From Pseudomonas sp. MWU15-20650 (GTDB taxonomy: Bacteria; Pseudomonadota; Gammaproteobacteria; Pseudomonadales; Pseudomonadaceae): a stretch of 64,000 bases of DNA. Position 1 is the stretch's first letter; each line of letters begins with the position of its first letter. Below the pieces are notes generated by a model. The model was not told the DNA's origin. It did not search any database and worked only from the letters and a program-made list of their open reading frames with translations. Location: contig NZ_JALJFG010000009.1 in NCBI RefSeq assembly GCF_023242475.1, positions 62,001 to 126,000 of the forward strand, read 5' to 3'. A program made the translations under genes and the position numbers. Positions 16,427 to 26,778 of the stretch are shown here, one piece after another.

Positions 16427-16913
16427 GTTTGCGAATCCAGGTGTCGACGGCTTGGGTCAAGCCGGCGATGGCTTTGTCATCGAGTTTGCATTCGGGTTTG
16501 TAGGCGCCTTCCACCAGCACCATCCAGCGCGTGAGGCCAGCGGCAGGGCAGCGGTTGTCGAGGAACGCCAGCCATTTGCGACCGTTGAGGGTATGACTCT
16601 GGCTGTACGGGTAATCATTGCGGCACAGGCGCTTGAGCAAACCGTTGAGTTGCTGCAACCAGGCGCCGGCAGGGGCGCCGTCGTAGGGTTTGGGCATCAG
16701 CGCCAGTTCCGCCAGGGCGGCAATCCGCAGCGGGTCCAGTGGTTGTTCGGCGCGAACCACGGCACGACGCACCGGCAGGAAGCGGCGCAGGGACCACAGG
16801 CCCCAACCGAGCAGCGCAAGCACCAGCAACAACAGCCACCAGCCTGGCGCCGGCGGCCAGAAACCAATGGTCGGCGGGGCGATCAGCGGTTGCAGTTGGT
16901 CCAGGCGGCTCAT
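16419..16913 (-). CDS. DUF4381 protein of the bat/moxR operon
   Basis: 164 residues with one membrane helix near residues 23-45 (GWWLLLLVLALLGWGLWSL) and a basic, cytoplasmic C-terminal part that includes LNGLLKRLCRNDYP. Small DUF4381 proteins sit between the DUF58 and BatA genes in many proteobacterial moxR operons, exactly as here. The role is unknown; the position suggests a structural or assembly part of the same complex. The start overlaps the DUF58 stop by 4 bp. Confidence 0.85.
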   Translation of the reverse strand: MSRLDQLQPLIAPPTIGFWPPAPGWWLLLLVLALLGWGLWSLRRFLPVRRAVVRAEQPLDPLRIAALAELALMPKPYDGAPAGAWLQQLNGLLKRLCRNDYPYSQSHTLNGRKWLAFLDNRCPAAGLTRWMVLVEGAYKPECKLDDKAIAGLTQAVDTWIRKHV

Positions 16914-17842
16914 TGTTTTTTAACCGGGCGTTGCGGGTTGAGGTATTCACGCAGTTGCTCGACCATTTCACTCTGCGTGCTCAGCGGCATCAAGAGTACG
17001 CGCAGCTTCTGCGCGAGCAATTCCCAGCGGGCGATTCGGGCTTCGGCCTGGGCCTTGTAGGCTTGGCGCAGATCGAAGTTCAGCGTGTCCAGTTCCAGTT
17101 GTGCGCCCCGTTCGGCAAAGCGCAGCAGCCCGGCGGCGGGCAGGGCGTGGTCCAAGGGGTCGGAGATCGGCAACAGCAGCAGGTCGCAATGGCGCGACAA
17201 AAGACTCAGCTGTTGCTCGGCGCCCTCGGTGAGCGCGCGCTCGTCGCAGATCACAATCCCCAGGCTGCCCGGGCGCAAGACCTCGCGGCCACGGCGCAGG
17301 GCCATGCCGAGGGCGTCGGCTTCCGGGCGACTCTCGGTGTTCAGGCTCTGGTTGACCCGCACCAGGCGGTTAAGCAACTGCAACAGGCTTTGTTTGCTGC
17401 GTCGGGGTTTGATTTCGTAGTGCTCGCTGTCGCCGAATACCAGCCCACCCACCCGGTCGTTATGCCCCAGTGCCGCCCAGCCGATCAGGCTGGCCGCCTG
17501 CGCCGCCAACACCGATTTGAACATCTGCCCCGAACCGAAGAACAGCCGGCAGCTTTGCTCGACCATGATGAAAATCGGGCGTTCGCGCTCTTCGTGGAAC
17601 AGCTTGGTGTGCGGCTCCTGGGTGCGCGCTGTCACACGCCAGTCGATGGTTCGCACGTCGTCGCCGGCCTGGTACACACGCACCTGGTCGAAGTCGACAC
17701 CGCGCCCGCGCAGTTTGGAGTGGTGCAGGCCGATCAGCGGGCTGCGCTGGCTCGGTGTCGAAAACAGCTGCACTTCGCGCACGCAGTGGCGCATCTCAAT
17801 CAATTCACTGAGTGTTACGCGAATACCTGCGCTGGCGTTCAT
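16910..17842 (-). CDS. DUF58 protein of the moxR/bat operon
   Basis: 310 residues from the ATG at 17842; an alternative TTG start at 17851 overlaps the moxR stop. The DUF58 hallmark appears as GRGVDFDQVRVYQAGDDVRTIDWRV without the final part, near residues 50-75. It is followed by a VWA-like core (RPIFIMVEQS). In this core the expected DxSxS is changed to EQS, as in many DUF58 proteins. No membrane helix is seen. It probably acts with the MoxR ATPase as a chaperone-like pair, an inference from the operon structure. Confidence 0.88.
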   Translation of the reverse strand: MNASAGIRVTLSELIEMRHCVREVQLFSTPSQRSPLIGLHHSKLRGRGVDFDQVRVYQAGDDVRTIDWRVTARTQEPHTKLFHEERERPIFIMVEQSCRLFFGSGQMFKSVLAAQAASLIGWAALGHNDRVGGLVFGDSEHYEIKPRRSKQSLLQLLNRLVRVNQSLNTESRPEADALGMALRRGREVLRPGSLGIVICDERALTEGAEQQLSLLSRHCDLLLLPISDPLDHALPAAGLLRFAERGAQLELDTLNFDLRQAYKAQAEARIARWELLAQKLRVLLMPLSTQSEMVEQLREYLNPQRPVKKQ

Positions 17843-17847
17843 CGATT

Positions 17848-18807
<960 letters not shown>

Positions 18808-18958
18808 CGATGACGGTTCCTGGAAAGATGAGCCTGGTGGTCGAGCGCGAACGCCAGGCTTGGGAGGCTTACTTTAATGCATCGAAGGGGGTGGCGACTA
18901 ACGGCGTCACGGGTATTTTCAGAAAAACTTGTAGGCTTTTGGTGTGGGAACACGGTCA

Positions 18959-19049
18959 ATGTGGGAGGGGGCTTGCCCCCGATGCCCGTGTGTCAGGCAC
19001 AGATGTATTAACTGACCTGCCGCTATCGGGGGCAAGCCCCCTCCCACAT
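18959..19049. repeat. REPIN
   Basis: Arms ATGTGGGAGGGGGCTTGCCC and its inverted copy GGGCAAGCCCCCTCCCACAT enclose about 40 bases. This copy uses the CCCCCGAT variant rather than CTCCCGAT. It lies in the gap between moxR and the next gene, downstream of the latter. Confidence 0.9.
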
Positions 19050-19066
19050 TTGAACTAGGGTGCAGC

Positions 19067-19420
19067 TCAAATCCGGATGAAAGTGCCAGTGCCTGCGAGG
19101 ATTTTCTGCAAGGTTTCCTCCACGTCAGCCAGGTCGGATGCGGCCGTGGCGTGGGTGATCTCCAGATGATCCTTGCCACCCAATGCATCGGCATCACCCG
19201 CTGCAAGTTCGACCAGCAACCTCGTGGCACTCAAGGTGATCTTCAGCCCATCCAGCGTCGATGGCTCGTAATCCCAGGTCAGTTCCACTTCCTCTTCATC
19301 CGGGTAGCGGCTCAACATGAACATTTCGCCGTTCTTGCCGTGGCAGCAAAGCATGGCCATGTTGTCTTCTTCTTCGTCGCACGGGGTAGCCATCAGGGCG
19401 TCGGTTTTCAACTGCAGCAT
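19067..19420 (-). CDS. Conserved hypothetical protein next to gdhB
   Basis: 117 residues, acidic, no signal peptide or helix. The visible pattern MATPCDEEEDNMAMLCCHGK gives three cysteines and a histidine near the N-terminus. It is followed by alternating strands (VELTWDYEPSTLDGLKITL) and a helical end. The cysteines could bind a metal, but this is speculation. I recall a similar small gene between gdhB and moxR in P. aeruginosa. The ATG at 19420 follows TGGAGGAGGG-like purines on the minus strand, upstream in the gdhB gap. Function unknown. Confidence 0.7.
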   Translation of the reverse strand: MLQLKTDALMATPCDEEEDNMAMLCCHGKNGEMFMLSRYPDEEEVELTWDYEPSTLDGLKITLSATRLLVELAAGDADALGGKDHLEITHATAASDLADVEETLQKILAGTGTFIRI

Positions 19421-19912
19421 GGGAAATCCTGTGTGGAGGAGGGCGTTGCGTTGGCAATTGTGCCATTGCGGAAAATTTTGTGCTGCAACCTGTGTCAGGC
19501 CCAGTGCATGACCTGGCGGGCACTATCAGTCATTTCCGGTACTCGATGCCTTGGAAAACGCCATATTTTCTCTCCGGTTGCGCAGGTTGCCCAAGCCGCA
19601 ACCCACAGCCTGCTTACCGATGACCGAATATGTCGCAGCGTCGCAAGCAGCGTTCTTCCTACACTCGTTAAGCTGCGCAACGGATGCGCACGTGCCTGGC
19701 GCCTGACCTGCCCGTCGTACCGTCACCCGGCAAGGTGCGCATCTTATGGAAGTTGTATGTGACCTGACTGTCTTGTCCAGCTTCACCCACCTGTCACCCT
19801 GATTCGTTTATGGTGCTTATTGTCACTAGCAGCGAACAGAGCTGACGGTCTCCCCGCAAGGGGATAACACGCGACGCTTCCATCAATAACAAGCCCAAGC
19901 GGAGTACCACAG
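19421..19912. other. 492-bp intergenic region upstream of gdhB
   Basis: This gap separates the divergent small hypothetical gene and gdhB and must hold both promoters. It contains no REP. Short open frames exist in it but have no ribosome sites. Immediately before gdhB comes AGCGGAG at a good distance from the ATG, preceded by a small hairpin, CTCCCCGCAAGGGGAT, near 19851-19864. I see no clear operator. Confidence 0.5.
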
Positions 19913-22900
19913 ATGGCGTTCTTCACCGCAGCCAGCAAGGCCGACTTCCAGCATCAACTGCAAGCGGCACTGGCGCAGCACATCAGTGAACAGGCACTGC
20001 CACAAGTGGCGCTGTTCGCTGAACAATTCTTCGGCATCATTTCCCTGGACGAACTGACCCAGCGTCGCCTTTCCGACCTGGCCGGTTGCACCCTGTCTGC
20101 CTGGCGCCTGCTTGAGCGCTTTGATCACAACCAGCCGCAAGTGCGGGTCTACAACCCCGATTACGAACGTCATGGCTGGCAGTCGACCCACACTGCGGTC
20201 GAAGTCCTGCACCACGACCTGCCTTTTCTGGTGGACTCGGTGCGTACCGAGCTGAACCGCCGTGGCTACAGCATCCATACCCTGCAAACCACCGTGCTCA
20301 GCGTGCGCCGTGGCAGCAAGGGCGAGTTGCTGGAAATCCTGCCTAAAGGCACCCAGGGCGAAGGCATCCAGCAAGAATCGCTGATGTACCTGGAAATCGA
20401 CCGTTGCGCCAACGCCGCCGAACTGAGCGTGCTGAGCAAAGAGCTTGAGCAGGTGCTGGGCGAAGTCCGGGTGGCCGTGGCCGATTTCGAGCCGATGAAA
20501 GCCAAGGTCCAGGAGCTGCTGGCCGGTATCGACGCCAGCCCGTTCGCCATCGACGGCGAAGAAAAAGCCGAGATCAAGAATTTCCTGGAATGGCTGGTGG
20601 GCAACCACTTCACCTTCCTCGGTTATGAAGAGTTTGTGGTACGTGACGAGGCCGATGGCGGTCATATCGAATATGACACCGGTTCTTTCCTCGGTCTGAC
20701 CAAGCTGCTGCGTGCCGGCCTCACCTCTGAGGACACGCGCATTGAAGACTACGCCGTGGCCTACCTGCGTGAATCGACCGTACTGTCGTTCGCCAAGGCC
20801 GCGCACCCAAGCCGCGTACACCGTCCGGCGTACCCGGACTATGTGTCGATCCGCCAGATCGACGCCGACGGCAAGGTGATCAAGGAATGCCGTTTCATGG
20901 GCCTCTACACCTCTTCGGTGTACGGCGAAAGCGTGCGGGTGATTCCTTACATTCGCCGCAAGGTCGCGGAAATCGAACGCCGTTCGGGCTTCCAGGCCAA
21001 GGCGCACCTGGGCAAGGAACTGGCTCAAGTCGTTGAAGTACTGCCTCGCGATGACCTGTTCCAAACCCCGGTCGACGAGCTGTTCAGCACCGTGATGTCC
21101 ATCGTGCAGATCCAGGAACGCAACAAGATCCGCGTGTTCCTGCGCAAAGACCCGTACGGTCGTTTCTGCTACTGCCTGGCCTACGTGCCGCGCGACATCT
21201 ACTCCACCGAAGTACGCCAGAAGATCCAGCAAGTGCTGATGGATCGCCTGAAAGCGTCGGACTGCGAGTTCTGGACCTTCTTCTCCGAGTCCGTGCTGGC
21301 CCGTGTGCAACTGATTCTGCGGGTCGACCCGAAGAACCGCCTGGACATCGACCCGCTGCAACTGGAAAAAGAAGTGGTGCAAGCCTGCCGCAGCTGGCAG
21401 GACGACTACGCCAGCCTGGTCGTGGAAAGCTTCGGCGAAGCCCACGGCACCAATGTGCTGGCGGACTTCCCGAAAGGCTTCCCAGCCGGCTACCGCGAGC
21501 GTTTTGCCGCGCATTCGGCCGTGGTCGACATGCAACACCTCAACAGCCTGACCGAAGCCAACCCATTGGTGATGAGCTTCTATCAGCCCCTGGGCCAGGT
21601 GTCCGGCCAGCGTGAGCTGCATTGCAAGCTCTACCACGCCGATACCCCGCTGGCGCTGTCCGACGTGCTGCCGATCCTGGAAAACCTCGGGCTGCGCGTG
21701 TTGGGTGAATTCCCTTACCGCCTGCGCCATGCCAATGGCCGTGAGTTCTGGATCCATGATTTCGCGTTCATCGCCGCTGAAGGCGTGAACCTGGATATCC
21801 AGCAGCTCAACGACACCCTGCAGGACGCGTTCGTGCATATCGTCCACGGCGATGCCGAGAACGATGCGTTCAACCGTCTGGTACTGACTGCCGGCCTGCC
21901 TTGGCGCGATGTAGCGCTGCTGCGTGCCTACGCCCGTTACCTCAAGCAGATCCGCCTGGGCTTCGACCTTGGCTATATTGCCAGCACCCTGAACAACCAC
22001 ACCGACATCGCCCGCGAGTTGACTCGGTTGTTCAAGACCCGCTTCTACCTGGCACGCAAGCTCACCGCCGATGACCTGGAAGACAAGCAGCAACGCCTGG
22101 AACAAGCGATCCTCACGGCCCTGGACGACGTTCAGGTGCTCAACGAAGACCGCATCCTGCGTCGCTACCTGGACCTGATCAAGGCCACCTTGCGCACCAA
22201 CTTCTACCAGACCGACGCCAACGGCCAGAACAAGTCGTACTTCAGCTTCAAGTTCGACCCGCGCGCCATTCCCGAGCTGCCCAAGCCGGTGCCGAAGTTC
22301 GAGATCTTCGTCTATTCGCCACGGGTTGAAGGCGTGCACCTGCGTTTCGGCAACGTCGCTCGCGGCGGCCTGCGCTGGTCCGACCGTGAAGAAGACTTCC
22401 GTACCGAAGTGCTCGGCCTGGTAAAAGCCCAGCAAGTGAAGAACTCGGTGATCGTGCCGGTGGGCGCCAAGGGCGGCTTCCTGCCGCGTCGCTTGCCATT
22501 GGGCGGCACCCGGGACGAGATCGCGGCCGAAGGCATTGCCTGCTACCGCATCTTCATTTCCGGTCTGTTGGACATTACCGACAACCTGAAAGACGGCGCC
22601 CTGGTGCCGCCGGCCAACGTCGTGCGTCATGACGACGATGACCCGTACCTGGTGGTCGCGGCGGACAAGGGCACTGCGACCTTCTCCGACATCGCCAACG
22701 GCATCGCCATCGACTACGGTTTCTGGCTGGGTGACGCGTTCGCGTCCGGTGGTTCGGCCGGTTATGACCACAAGAAAATGGGCATCACCGCCAAGGGCGC
22801 GTGGGTGGGTGTGCAGCGTCACTTCCGTGAGCGCGGCATCAACGTGCAGGAAGACAGCATCACGGTGGTGGGCGTCGGCGATATGGCCGGTGACGTGTTC

Positions 22901-24781
22901 GGCAACGGTTTGCTGATGTCGGACAAACTGCAACTGGTCGCGGCCTTCAACCACCTGCATATCTTCATCGATCCGAACCCGAACCCGGCGACCAGTTTCG
23001 TCGAGCGCCAGCGCATGTTCGAGCTGCCACGTTCGGCGTGGTCCGACTACGACACCAGCATCATGTCCGAAGGCGGCGGTATCTTCTCGCGCAGCGCGAA
23101 GAGCATTGCCATCTCGCCGCAAATGAAAGAACGCTTCGACATCCAGGCCGACAAGCTGACCCCGACCGAACTGCTGAACGCCTTGCTCAAGGCGCCGGTG
23201 GACCTGTTGTGGAATGGCGGTATCGGTACTTATGTCAAGGCCAGCACCGAGAGCCACGCCGATGTGGGCGACAAGGCCAACGATGCGCTGCGCGTCAACG
23301 GCAACGAGCTGCGCTGCAAGGTGGTGGGCGAGGGCGGTAACCTCGGCATGACCCAACTGGGTCGTGTGGAGTTCGGCCTCAATGGCGGCGGTTCCAACAC
23401 TGACTTCATCGACAACGCCGGTGGCGTGGACTGCTCCGACCACGAAGTGAACATCAAGATCCTGCTCAACGAAGTGGTGCAGGCCGGCGACATGACCGAC
23501 AAGCAGCGCAACCAGTTGCTGGCGAGCATGACCGACGAAGTCGGCAGCCTGGTGTTGGGCAACAACTACAAGCAGACCCAGGCCCTGTCCCTGGCTGCGC
23601 GCCGTGCCTACGAGCGTGCCGCCGAGTACAAGCGCCTGATGAGCGACCTGGAAAGCCGTGGCAAGCTGGACCGCGCCATCGAGTACCTGCCGACCGAGGA
23701 GCAGCTCACCGAGCGCGCCGCCACCGGCAAGGGCTTGACCCGTCCGGAACTGTCGGTGTTGATCTCGTACAGCAAGATCGACCTCAAGGAAGCGCTGCTC
23801 AAGTCGCTGGTGCCGGATGACGACTACCTCACCCGTGACATGGAGACCGCGTTCCCACCGAGCCTGGTGGCCAAGTTCGGCGAGGCCATGCGTCGCCACC
23901 GCCTCAAGCGCGAGATCGTCAGCACCCAGATCGCCAACGACCTGGTCAACCACATGGGCATCACTTTCGTTCAACGACTCAAAGAGTCGACCGGCATGAG
24001 CCCGGCGAACGTGGCGGGCGCTTATGTGATCGTGCGTGACATCTTCCATCTCCCACACTGGTTCCGTCAGATCGAAGCCCTGGATCACCAGGTCTGCGCC
24101 GACGTGCAACTGGAGCTGATGGATGAGCTGATGCGCCTGGGCCGTCGCGCTACGCGCTGGTTCCTGCGCAGCCGTCGTAACGAGCAGGACGCCGGGCGTG
24201 ACACCGCGCACTTCGGTCCGCACCTGGCCGCGTTGGGCCTCAAGCTCGACGAACTGCTGGAAGGCCCGACCCGCGAAGGCTGGCAGACCCGTTACAAGGC
24301 TTACACCGAAGCCGGCGTACCGGAGTTGTTGGCACGCATGGTTGCAGGGACGACTCACCTGTATACCTTGCTGCCGATCATCGAAGCCGCTGACGTGACG
24401 GGGCACGATGCCGCCGAGGTGGCCAAAGCCTACTTCGCCGTTGGCAGTGCACTGGACTTGCCGTGGTACCTGCAGCAGATCAGCGACCTGCCGGTTGCCA
24501 ACAACTGGCAGGCTGCGGCCCGCGAAGCCTTCCGCGACGACGTGGACTGGCAGCAGCGGGCGATCACCATCTCGGTACTGCAAATGGCCGACGCGCCACA
24601 AGACATGGAAGCCCGCGTGGCCCTGTGGCTTGAGCAGCACCAGGACATGGCTGATCGCTGGCGCGCGATGATGGTGGAGATTCGTGCTGCGGTCGGCACG
24701 GACTACGCCATGTACGCGGTCGCCAACCGTGAGTTGCTGGACCTGGCGTTGAGCGGTCAGTCGGTGCTGCAACCGGCTTGA
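19913..24781 (+). CDS. gdhB: NAD-specific glutamate dehydrogenase, large (180-kDa) type
   Basis: 1622 residues, the full length of the L_180 class. It oxidatively deaminates L-glutamate to 2-oxoglutarate and ammonium with NAD+, linking amino-acid (especially arginine) use to the TCA cycle in the cytoplasm. The N-terminal half holds ACT-like regulatory regions. The catalytic core has RGGLRWSDREEDFRTEVLGL followed by KNSVIVPVGAKGGF, with the catalytic Lys at about residue 853. The nucleotide domain then shows VVGVGDMAGDVFGNGLLMS and VGEGGNLGMTQLGR. A helical C-terminal domain completes it. The reverse strand is open over nearly the whole gene, which is an effect of codon bias. Confidence 0.97.
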   Translation: MAFFTAASKADFQHQLQAALAQHISEQALPQVALFAEQFFGIISLDELTQRRLSDLAGCTLSAWRLLERFDHNQPQVRVYNPDYERHGWQSTHTAVEVLHHDLPFLVDSVRTELNRRGYSIHTLQTTVLSVRRGSKGELLEILPKGTQGEGIQQESLMYLEIDRCANAAELSVLSKELEQVLGEVRVAVADFEPMKAKVQELLAGIDASPFAIDGEEKAEIKNFLEWLVGNHFTFLGYEEFVVRDEADGGHIEYDTGSFLGLTKLLRAGLTSEDTRIEDYAVAYLRESTVLSFAKAAHPSRVHRPAYPDYVSIRQIDADGKVIKECRFMGLYTSSVYGESVRVIPYIRRKVAEIERRSGFQAKAHLGKELAQVVEVLPRDDLFQTPVDELFSTVMSIVQIQERNKIRVFLRKDPYGRFCYCLAYVPRDIYSTEVRQKIQQVLMDRLKASDCEFWTFFSESVLARVQLILRVDPKNRLDIDPLQLEKEVVQACRSWQDDYASLVVESFGEAHGTNVLADFPKGFPAGYRERFAAHSAVVDMQHLNSLTEANPLVMSFYQPLGQVSGQRELHCKLYHADTPLALSDVLPILENLGLRVLGEFPYRLRHANGREFWIHDFAFIAAEGVNLDIQQLNDTLQDAFVHIVHGDAENDAFNRLVLTAGLPWRDVALLRAYARYLKQIRLGFDLGYIASTLNNHTDIARELTRLFKTRFYLARKLTADDLEDKQQRLEQAILTALDDVQVLNEDRILRRYLDLIKATLRTNFYQTDANGQNKSYFSFKFDPRAIPELPKPVPKFEIFVYSPRVEGVHLRFGNVARGGLRWSDREEDFRTEVLGLVKAQQVKNSVIVPVGAKGGFLPRRLPLGGTRDEIAAEGIACYRIFISGLLDITDNLKDGALVPPANVVRHDDDDPYLVVAADKGTATFSDIANGIAIDYGFWLGDAFASGGSAGYDHKKMGITAKGAWVGVQRHFRERGINVQEDSITVVGVGDMAGDVFGNGLLMSDKLQLVAAFNHLHIFIDPNPNPATSFVERQRMFELPRSAWSDYDTSIMSEGGGIFSRSAKSIAISPQMKERFDIQADKLTPTELLNALLKAPVDLLWNGGIGTYVKASTESHADVGDKANDALRVNGNELRCKVVGEGGNLGMTQLGRVEFGLNGGGSNTDFIDNAGGVDCSDHEVNIKILLNEVVQAGDMTDKQRNQLLASMTDEVGSLVLGNNYKQTQALSLAARRAYERAAEYKRLMSDLESRGKLDRAIEYLPTEEQLTERAATGKGLTRPELSVLISYSKIDLKEALLKSLVPDDDYLTRDMETAFPPSLVAKFGEAMRRHRLKREIVSTQIANDLVNHMGITFVQRLKESTGMSPANVAGAYVIVRDIFHLPHWFRQIEALDHQVCADVQLELMDELMRLGRRATRWFLRSRRNEQDAGRDTAHFGPHLAALGLKLDELLEGPTREGWQTRYKAYTEAGVPELLARMVAGTTHLYTLLPIIEAADVTGHDAAEVAKAYFAVGSALDLPWYLQQISDLPVANNWQAAAREAFRDDVDWQQRAITISVLQMADAPQDMEARVALWLEQHQDMADRWRAMMVEIRAAVGTDYAMYAVANRELLDLALSGQSVLQPA

Positions 24782-24796
24782 TCCTGCGGTAAAACA

Positions 24797-24830
24797 AAAG
24801 CCCCCGTATCGAGAGATACGGGGGCTTTTT
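24797..24830 (+). terminator. Rho-independent terminator of gdhB
   Basis: The stem AAAAGCCCCCGTATC / GATACGGGGGCTTTT with a GAGA tetraloop and a T-run starts 15 bases after the gdhB stop. The stem is perfect over 15 bp. Confidence 0.95.
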
Positions 24831-24865
24831 GTTGGAATACGATGTATCAAACGCCAGCGGAGCCA

Positions 24866-24953
24866 TGTGGGAGGGGGCTTGCTCCCGATGGCGGTGACTC
24901 AGTCATAGCGATGTCGATTGACACTCCGCTATCGGGAGCAAGCCCCCTCCCAC
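24866..24953. repeat. REPIN, left of the duplicated gntR fragment
   Basis: Arms TGTGGGAGGGGGCTTGCTCC and GGAGCAAGCCCCCTCCCAC enclose about 40 bases. The outer right end continues CGTTTGATTTCCATT, the same sequence that follows the second REPIN 276 bp further on. Confidence 0.9.
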
Positions 24954-24978
24954 CGTTTGATTTCCATTTGACTTGGGA

Positions 24979-25140
24979 TCAGTGGTGCTTGAGTAACTTG
25001 CTTTCCAGGTGATCCAGGTGTTGGGTCATCAGGGGCGCTGCGGTGCTTGAGTCACGTTGCTCAATCGCCTCGACAATCGCCACGTGCTCCTGCCACGCGC
25101 AATACGTGCAGGCCTGGGCCTCATACTGGGCAATGATCAA
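24979..25140 (-). pseudogene. Duplicated 3' fragment of the downstream GntR regulator
   Basis: This stretch matches 25254-25415, the last 53 codons plus stop of the adjacent GntR gene, with 8 base differences in 162 (about 95% identity). At protein level only two residues differ (ETQ to EAQ, AAT to AAP). Six of the eight base changes are silent, so the divergence looks like that of an intact gene under selection, not free drift. The match stops abruptly at ATGATCA, where a REPIN begins. The open frame reading into this fragment from the REPIN is not a gene. Confidence 0.9.
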
Positions 25141-25229
25141 TGTGGGAGGGGGCTTGCTCCCGATAGCGGTGTATCCGTCAATGTATTCGGCGACTGACAC
25201 GCTGCAATCGGGAGCAAGCCCCCTCCCAC
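25141..25229. repeat. REPIN, right of the duplicated gntR fragment
   Basis: The arms are identical to those of the REPIN 276 bp to the left, but the loop (GTATCCGTCAATGTATTCGG and on) differs clearly. The two REPINs are therefore not a recent exact copy of each other even though the flanks are near-identical. Confidence 0.9.
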
Positions 25230-25253
25230 CGTTTGATTTCCATTGACTTGGGA

Positions 25254-25949
25254 TCAGTGGTGCTTGAGTAGCTTGCTTTCCAGGTGATCCAGGTGTTGGG
25301 TCATCAGGGTCGCTGCGGTGCTTGAGTCGCGTTGCTCAATCGCCTCGACAATCGCGACATGCTCTTGCCACGCGCAATACGTGCAGGCCTGAGTCTCATA
25401 CTGGGCAATGATCAGCGACGTCAACGGCACCAGGCTGTTGAGAAACTGCGCCAATGGCGCGTTGCCTGCCATCGCCGCCAATTGCAGGTGAAACTCCCCC
25501 GACAACCGAATCGCCGGCCCACGCTGGTCGCGTTCGATACAGTCGCGTTCGCGCGCGATCAACTCGTGCAGTTGGCGAATCTGCTGGGGCGTGGCCTGGG
25601 CGCACGCCAGTTGCACCACGGTCATTTCGGTGAGACGCCGGGCTTCCAGAATCTGCCGGGTTTGTTGCGCATCCGGTGCAGCCACTTGGGCGCGTTGGTT
25701 GGGACGCAGGATGACCACCTGCTGGTGGGACAGCTTGGCCAATACACGGCGGATGACACTGCGGCTCACGCCAAAGGTTTCACCCAGGCTTTCTTCGGTA
25801 AAACGGCTGGCCGGAGCGATGCGTTGCTCGAGGATCGCGTCGAACAGCCGTGGGTAGATATCGTCCACCGAGGGCTTTTTACCGGCCACCAGGCGCATGG
25901 TGGGCAGGGCGTTGACGACTGGATTGCGTTGCACGGCGTGAGCGGTCAT
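25254..25949 (-). CDS. GntR-family transcriptional regulator (FCD type)
   Basis: 231 residues from the ATG at 25949, which follows GGAGACAGG at a proper distance. The frame extends slightly further upstream without a better start. The winged HTH is FTEESLGETFGVSRSVIRRVLAKL near residues 50-75, given here without its flanks. The FCD-type helical ligand domain has the metal/ligand pattern GEFHLQLAAMAGN and, near the end, CAWQEHVAIVEAIEQRD. The ligand is probably a small carboxylic acid or amine. The gene lies 17 bp after a second GntR gene and downstream of a dicarboxylate symporter in the same direction, suggesting a transport/regulation unit. Confidence 0.88.
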   Translation of the reverse strand: MTAHAVQRNPVVNALPTMRLVAGKKPSVDDIYPRLFDAILEQRIAPASRFTEESLGETFGVSRSVIRRVLAKLSHQQVVILRPNQRAQVAAPDAQQTRQILEARRLTEMTVVQLACAQATPQQIRQLHELIARERDCIERDQRGPAIRLSGEFHLQLAAMAGNAPLAQFLNSLVPLTSLIIAQYETQACTYCAWQEHVAIVEAIEQRDSSTAATLMTQHLDHLESKLLKHH

Positions 25950-25966
25950 GGCCTGTCTCCAAAAAA

Positions 25967-26668
25967 TCAACTGCCCAGATGGTCGTCCGGGATATTCAAG
26001 CGAATGCCCATGCGCAGGCCTTCCTGAAGGATGTGCCGACGCATTTCGGCACTGGCCAGGGCGCTGTTCTTGTTGCGGATGGCGCGCACCATGGCTTCAT
26101 TTTCCTGCAGGCGTTCGGCCAGGTGTTCAGGCGAATTGCGCAGCACTTGGGCGCTTTGCTTGAGTGCGGTGCTGGTTTGCTGCACCACGTTCTGGAAAAT
26201 CGGGTTGGACGTCAGCGCGAACAGCTCTTCGTGAAAGCCGATATAGGCATTCATGCCCGCTTCGGCGTCACCCGCGTCCAGGGCTTCGCGCATGTCCATG
26301 AGCGTGAGGCGCAATTGGCCGACTTCCTTGCTGCTGATGGACTGGGCCACCAAGCCGACAATGAACGGCTCGAGGGTGTAGCGCAGTTGCAGGATGTCTT
26401 CGAGGCTGGCCTCGGCGACTGCATCGTTCGATTGCGGTTCGCTGACGCTGGTTTCCAGTACCACCACGCCTTTGCCGGGCATGGAACGCACCAGGCCGAG
26501 GGTTTCCAGCACAATCACGGCTTCACGCAGGCTCGGGCGGCTGATGCCCATCTGCTCGGCCAGTTCACGCTGGCCGGGCAGCATTTCGCCGCGCCGCCAC
26601 TGGCCACGCGCCAGGGCTGCGCGCAGTTTCTCTACGACTGAATTGACGACAGTTGAGGTGCTGATCAC
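25967..26668 (-). CDS. FadR/GntR-family transcriptional regulator
   Basis: 233 residues from a GTG at 26668. AAGGAAA lies 8 bases before it. Extending the frame further would translate the collapsed REP next door, so those starts are false. HTH: ALARGQWRRGEMLPGQRELA then ISRPSLREAVIVLETLGLV; the PGQRELAEQ and RPSLREA motifs are typical of FadR-type GntR proteins. The C-terminal FCD domain has YIGFHEELFALTSNP with the conserved His. It probably senses an organic acid and represses the symporter gene upstream in the same run; FadR-type half-sites lie in that promoter. Confidence 0.88.
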   Translation of the reverse strand: MISTSTVVNSVVEKLRAALARGQWRRGEMLPGQRELAEQMGISRPSLREAVIVLETLGLVRSMPGKGVVVLETSVSEPQSNDAVAEASLEDILQLRYTLEPFIVGLVAQSISSKEVGQLRLTLMDMREALDAGDAEAGMNAYIGFHEELFALTSNPIFQNVVQQTSTALKQSAQVLRNSPEHLAERLQENEAMVRAIRNKNSALASAEMRRHILQEGLRMGIRLNIPDDHLGS

Positions 26669-26723
26669 TTCAAAGTTTCCTTGATGTTGCAAATACGATT
26701 GCCAAGTGGGTGATGAACAATAT

Positions 26724-26749
26724 GTGGGAGGGGGCAAGCCCCTTCCCAC
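26724..26749. repeat. Collapsed REPIN or single REP hairpin
   Basis: GTGGGAGGGGGC-AAG-CCCCTTCCCAC is a nearly perfect hairpin in which the outer arms of a REPIN are joined directly, as if the loop and inner halves had been deleted. It lies between the symporter gene and the FadR-type gene and could also attenuate transcription between them. Confidence 0.8.
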
Positions 26750-26778
26750 CGTTGAACTGTGTCACCCATGTAACTGGG

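Noticed and set aside
19883-24850. 1655-codon open frame on the minus strand, antisense to gdhB
   Set aside because: Mirror of the gdhB codon pattern in GC-rich DNA. The product has no recognisable domain and is full of His, Gln and Arg; the plus frame is a complete known enzyme.
24979-25200. 73-codon frame as a small gene
   Set aside because: Its first 20 codons are REPIN sequence and the rest is the duplicated regulator tail.
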